A DNA stretch of 37,059 bases from Pascua guehoae (taxonomy: Eukaryota > Basidiomycota > Tremellomycetes > Trichosporonales > Trichosporonaceae), in contig BCJX01000015.1 of assembly GCA_001600415.1 (NCBI GenBank), forward strand, positions 905,303-942,361. The letters are read 5' to 3'. Both the position numbers and the translations under genes were made by a program. The notes below the pieces were generated by a model that did no database searches, was not told the origin of the DNA, and saw only the letters and a program-made list of their open reading frames with translations. Position 1 is the stretch's first letter, and each line of letters begins with the position of its first letter. Below are positions 35,087 to 37,059 of this stretch, piece after piece.

Positions 35087-35500
35087 GGAGTATCAGGGCG
35101 GAGACATACCAATCTTGTACCAGTATCATTATTACACTATTACACGATATGCATCGGCATCGTATTTGGCAAGTGCGGCAGGGTGCACAGTGCCACAAGA
35201 ATGGGAGCGGTGGATTCCGTCTGGTTATCTGCTGGTGAATGCTCGTCAGCTGCCTCCCTTTCCGACGAGTGTGGCTGTGGTCGTACACAGTGGCATTGCA
35301 GGCACGAGAGACCGCAGGCCGCCGCAGACGGCACAAGGTAGTAAGGTAGCAAGGTATTACAAGGTTTCAAGAGTGCAAGACGGTGGGCGTTGAACCGGTC
35401 CCACGGCCCGGCGGCGCAGCGGTGACTGCCTCATCTCGAGATCCGCACCCGAGCGCAGCTGAAGTCAGCCGCGTCTTACAGCCGCGCCTCAAGTACACCC

Positions 35501-35613
35501 TCGGTCAAAAAGGTCCGTCAAGTGGCGCAGGGTGCTGCCGAACGCTCATCAGCAGCACCTCTGAGCAGCATGCCGCGGCATCCCTGCGCCTCTTAACGGT
35601 CCTTTTTGACCGA
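35501..35613. repeat. Foldback inverted repeat
   Basis: Arms 35501-35538 and 35578-35613 are near-perfect inverted copies: TCGGTCAAAAAGGTCCGTCA against TCGGTCAAAAAGGACCGTTA, then GGCGCAGGG. The loop is about 39 bases. Weaker pairing continues outward (GCGTCTTACAGCC against GCGTCTTTCAGCC). It could be a foldback transposon relic or a hairpin in the antiporter's 3' flank; no target duplication was found. Confidence 0.75.
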
Positions 35614-35869
35614 TCACCGAGGCTGAAAGACGCGTGCTCGCCGGCCGTGGTGGCGCAATCCCCCCCACCGCCCACCGGCCACCGGCCACCAAGGTCGAAG
35701 CTCGCAGCCGAGACAGCACGATCGACGGAAGCAAAAATTCCAATTGTTTTCATCATGGCCTAGTGCCATGCCCGATGGCCATGCCAGCAGCCAGCGGGCG
35801 CCAGTGTGCGCACGTTTCTAACGTTTCTAACCTCCCATGTTACCGTCCGTCTCCACGCGACACATCAAA

Positions 35870-36272
35870 ATGGCAACTGACAAGAGTGAGCAGGGATTCG
35901 ATCCGGCGACGTCGGCCGGTGCGAGCTGCGAGCTGCGAGCTGGCGAGGATGCGGGTTTGCGGGCGTGCGAGCCTGCGGGCTTGGGAGCTGGCGGGCTGGC
36001 GGGCTTGGGAGCTTGCGGGCTTGCGGACTTGCGGGCGTGCGGACTTGCGGACTTGCCGACTTGCCGACTTGAGAGCGAGCTGGCGGGCTGGCGGGCAGGC
36101 GGACTCGGGGGCTCGGAAACGAGCCAGCACGGCGCGTGCAAGGCAGCTGACACCAGTCCTCGTGGGCGTCATTGGCGGGTCGGGGCTGTACCACCTCGAC
36201 AACCTGCACTTCGTGTACGTCTGCGGTGGGGGGTGGCGCTGACGGTGCAGGAAGAAGATTGAGGTTGAGACT
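35870..36272 (+). CDS. MEU1: S-methyl-5'-thioadenosine phosphorylase, first three exons (partial)
   Basis: Phosphorolyses methylthioadenosine to adenine and methylthioribose-1-phosphate in the methionine salvage pathway. Only the N-terminus is in the window: exons 35870-35885, 36157-36214 and 36251-36272, 32 codons in all. They read MATDKILVGVIGGSGLYHLD, then NLHFVKKIEVET. The phosphate-binding VGVIGGSGLY at 8-17 is the MTAP/PNP signature. Intron 1 is 271 bases and full of short repeats. Intron 2 is only 36 bases, with a CTGAC branch site. Intron 3 opens at 36273 and enters a tandem array, then poly-C, so the remaining roughly 270 residues are missing from the window. Human MTAP and yeast Meu1 start similarly. 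Confidence 0.82.
35921..36112. repeat. Short tandem repeat in MTAP intron 1
   Basis: About twenty degenerate 7-10 bp units of the type GCGAGCT, GCGGGCTTG and GCGGACTTG in a row. It fills most of the 271-base intron. Confidence 0.85.
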
Positions 36273-36365
36273 GTGAGTCTGCGGTGCGGTGGGCGTGGCC
36301 GGGCGGTGGGGGGGGGGTAGGTGGAAGGTGGGGAGGGGGTAGAGGGTAGGGTGTGTGTGGACTCG

Positions 36366-36900
36366 AGTAAAGGCTCTGTGTCTGGCGTCGAGTGTTCGCG
36401 CCGCGCCGGTTTGGATCCAAGGACCTCGATGGGTGACTTGCTCGCCCCCAAGTGCGGGTGCTACCTACGTGCGGGCTCGTCGAGCTTGGGGGCAGTCGGC
36501 GGTGAGGAGGGGGTATTCTGTGCTAGAGTGCAGGGGCTGCTGGATGCTCTATTGTCTGAGTGGATTCCGCGCCCGGGTCTGGACCTTTGGATCCAAGGAC
36601 CTGGGTGACCTGCTCGACTAGCCCGAGACTAAGTGCGGGTGCTGGCTGCGTGGGCTCGGCGTTGAGGTTGGGGGCGTGGGGGTGTCACTGAGGAAGGGGG
36701 TGCTGTGTGTATGCTCGAGTGCAGGAGCTGCTCTATTGTCTGGCGTCGAGTGGGTTTGCGCCACGTCGAGACCTTTGGATCCAAGGACCTGGATGACTTG
36801 CCCGACTCCCCCGAGACCAAGTGCGGGTGCTAGCTACGTGCGGGCTCGCGTCGAGCAGGGTGCTGGACGGTCCACTCCGCCATGTTCATGTGCCCGGACC
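36366..36900. repeat. 180-bp tandem repeat in MTAP intron 3
   Basis: Three units anchored by TTGGATCCAAGGACCT at 36411, 36587 and 36775 (periods 176 and 188). Each carries GTCTGGCGTCGAGTG-like DNA before the anchor and AAGTGCGGGTGCTA-like DNA after it. Units differ by small indels. The third degenerates just before the poly-C run. Confidence 0.9.
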
Positions 36901-36933
36901 AAGCGGCCGTCGAGTGACTTGTTCGGACTTGGA

Positions 36934-37059
<126 letters not shown>

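Noticed and set aside
35886..35920. Possible tRNA B box (GGATTCGATCC)
   Set aside because: The motif is almost self-complementary, but no A box, acceptor stem or T-run terminator fits on either strand. It lies inside MTAP intron 1.

Overview
The window reads as nuclear DNA of a GC-rich, intron-rich basidiomycete yeast. Almost every gene is split by short introns with GTGAGT, GTACGT or GTGCGT donors, CTAAC or CTGAC branch sites and CAG acceptors. Protein features such as RPL9 and the MTAP start look Tremellomycete-like, so Trichosporonales is my best guess; the genus cannot be read from the sequence. All gene models were joined by hand from reading-frame continuity, splice signals and protein-family patterns.

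Layout. 1-0.53 kb: a TATA box and an ATG-free, spliced leader of a gene running off the left edge. 0.6-6.3 kb: no convincing gene, but 189-bp tandem repeats, two short inverted-repeat transposons with TA target sites, and a smaller direct repeat. 6.7-9.9 kb: RPL9 (60S protein uL6) and the SNARE BET1, both rightward. 10.6-13.2 kb: a nine-exon leftward gene for a type II membrane glycosyltransferase resembling GT18. 14.2-16.2 kb: a secreted M28 zinc aminopeptidase. 16.8-20.5 kb: a leftward nine-exon FG-GAP membrane protein of the ITFG1/LINKIN (TIP) family, with a 66-base assembly gap in its first intron. 20.8-22.9 kb: a leftward ER/peroxisome membrane protein with a dysferlin domain (PEX23/PEX30 type). 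23.3-25.6 kb: the DEAD-box helicase DBP8. 26.1-27.2 kb: a small, unrecognised, His-rich single-pass membrane protein. 27.2-32.1 kb: gene-poor DNA with a cluster of the same transposon family. 32.1-35.1 kb: a KHA1-type cation/H+ antiporter. 35.9-36.3 kb: the first three exons of methylthioadenosine phosphorylase (MTAP/MEU1). Its third intron contains a 180-bp tandem repeat and then runs into 124 consecutive C residues at the window edge.

The genes are housekeeping or membrane-traffic genes and form no obvious cluster or pathway. BET1, the glycosyltransferase, the M28 peptidase, the ITFG1-like protein and the PEX-like protein all belong to the secretory or endomembrane system, but that is weak evidence of a link. 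I did not find a convincing new multi-gene system. The most unusual points are the transposon family in two distant clusters, minisatellites inside the introns of at least four genes, the unrecognised His-rich membrane protein, three CACGTG boxes in the PEX/DBP8 promoter, and the repeat-to-poly-C collapse inside MTAP.
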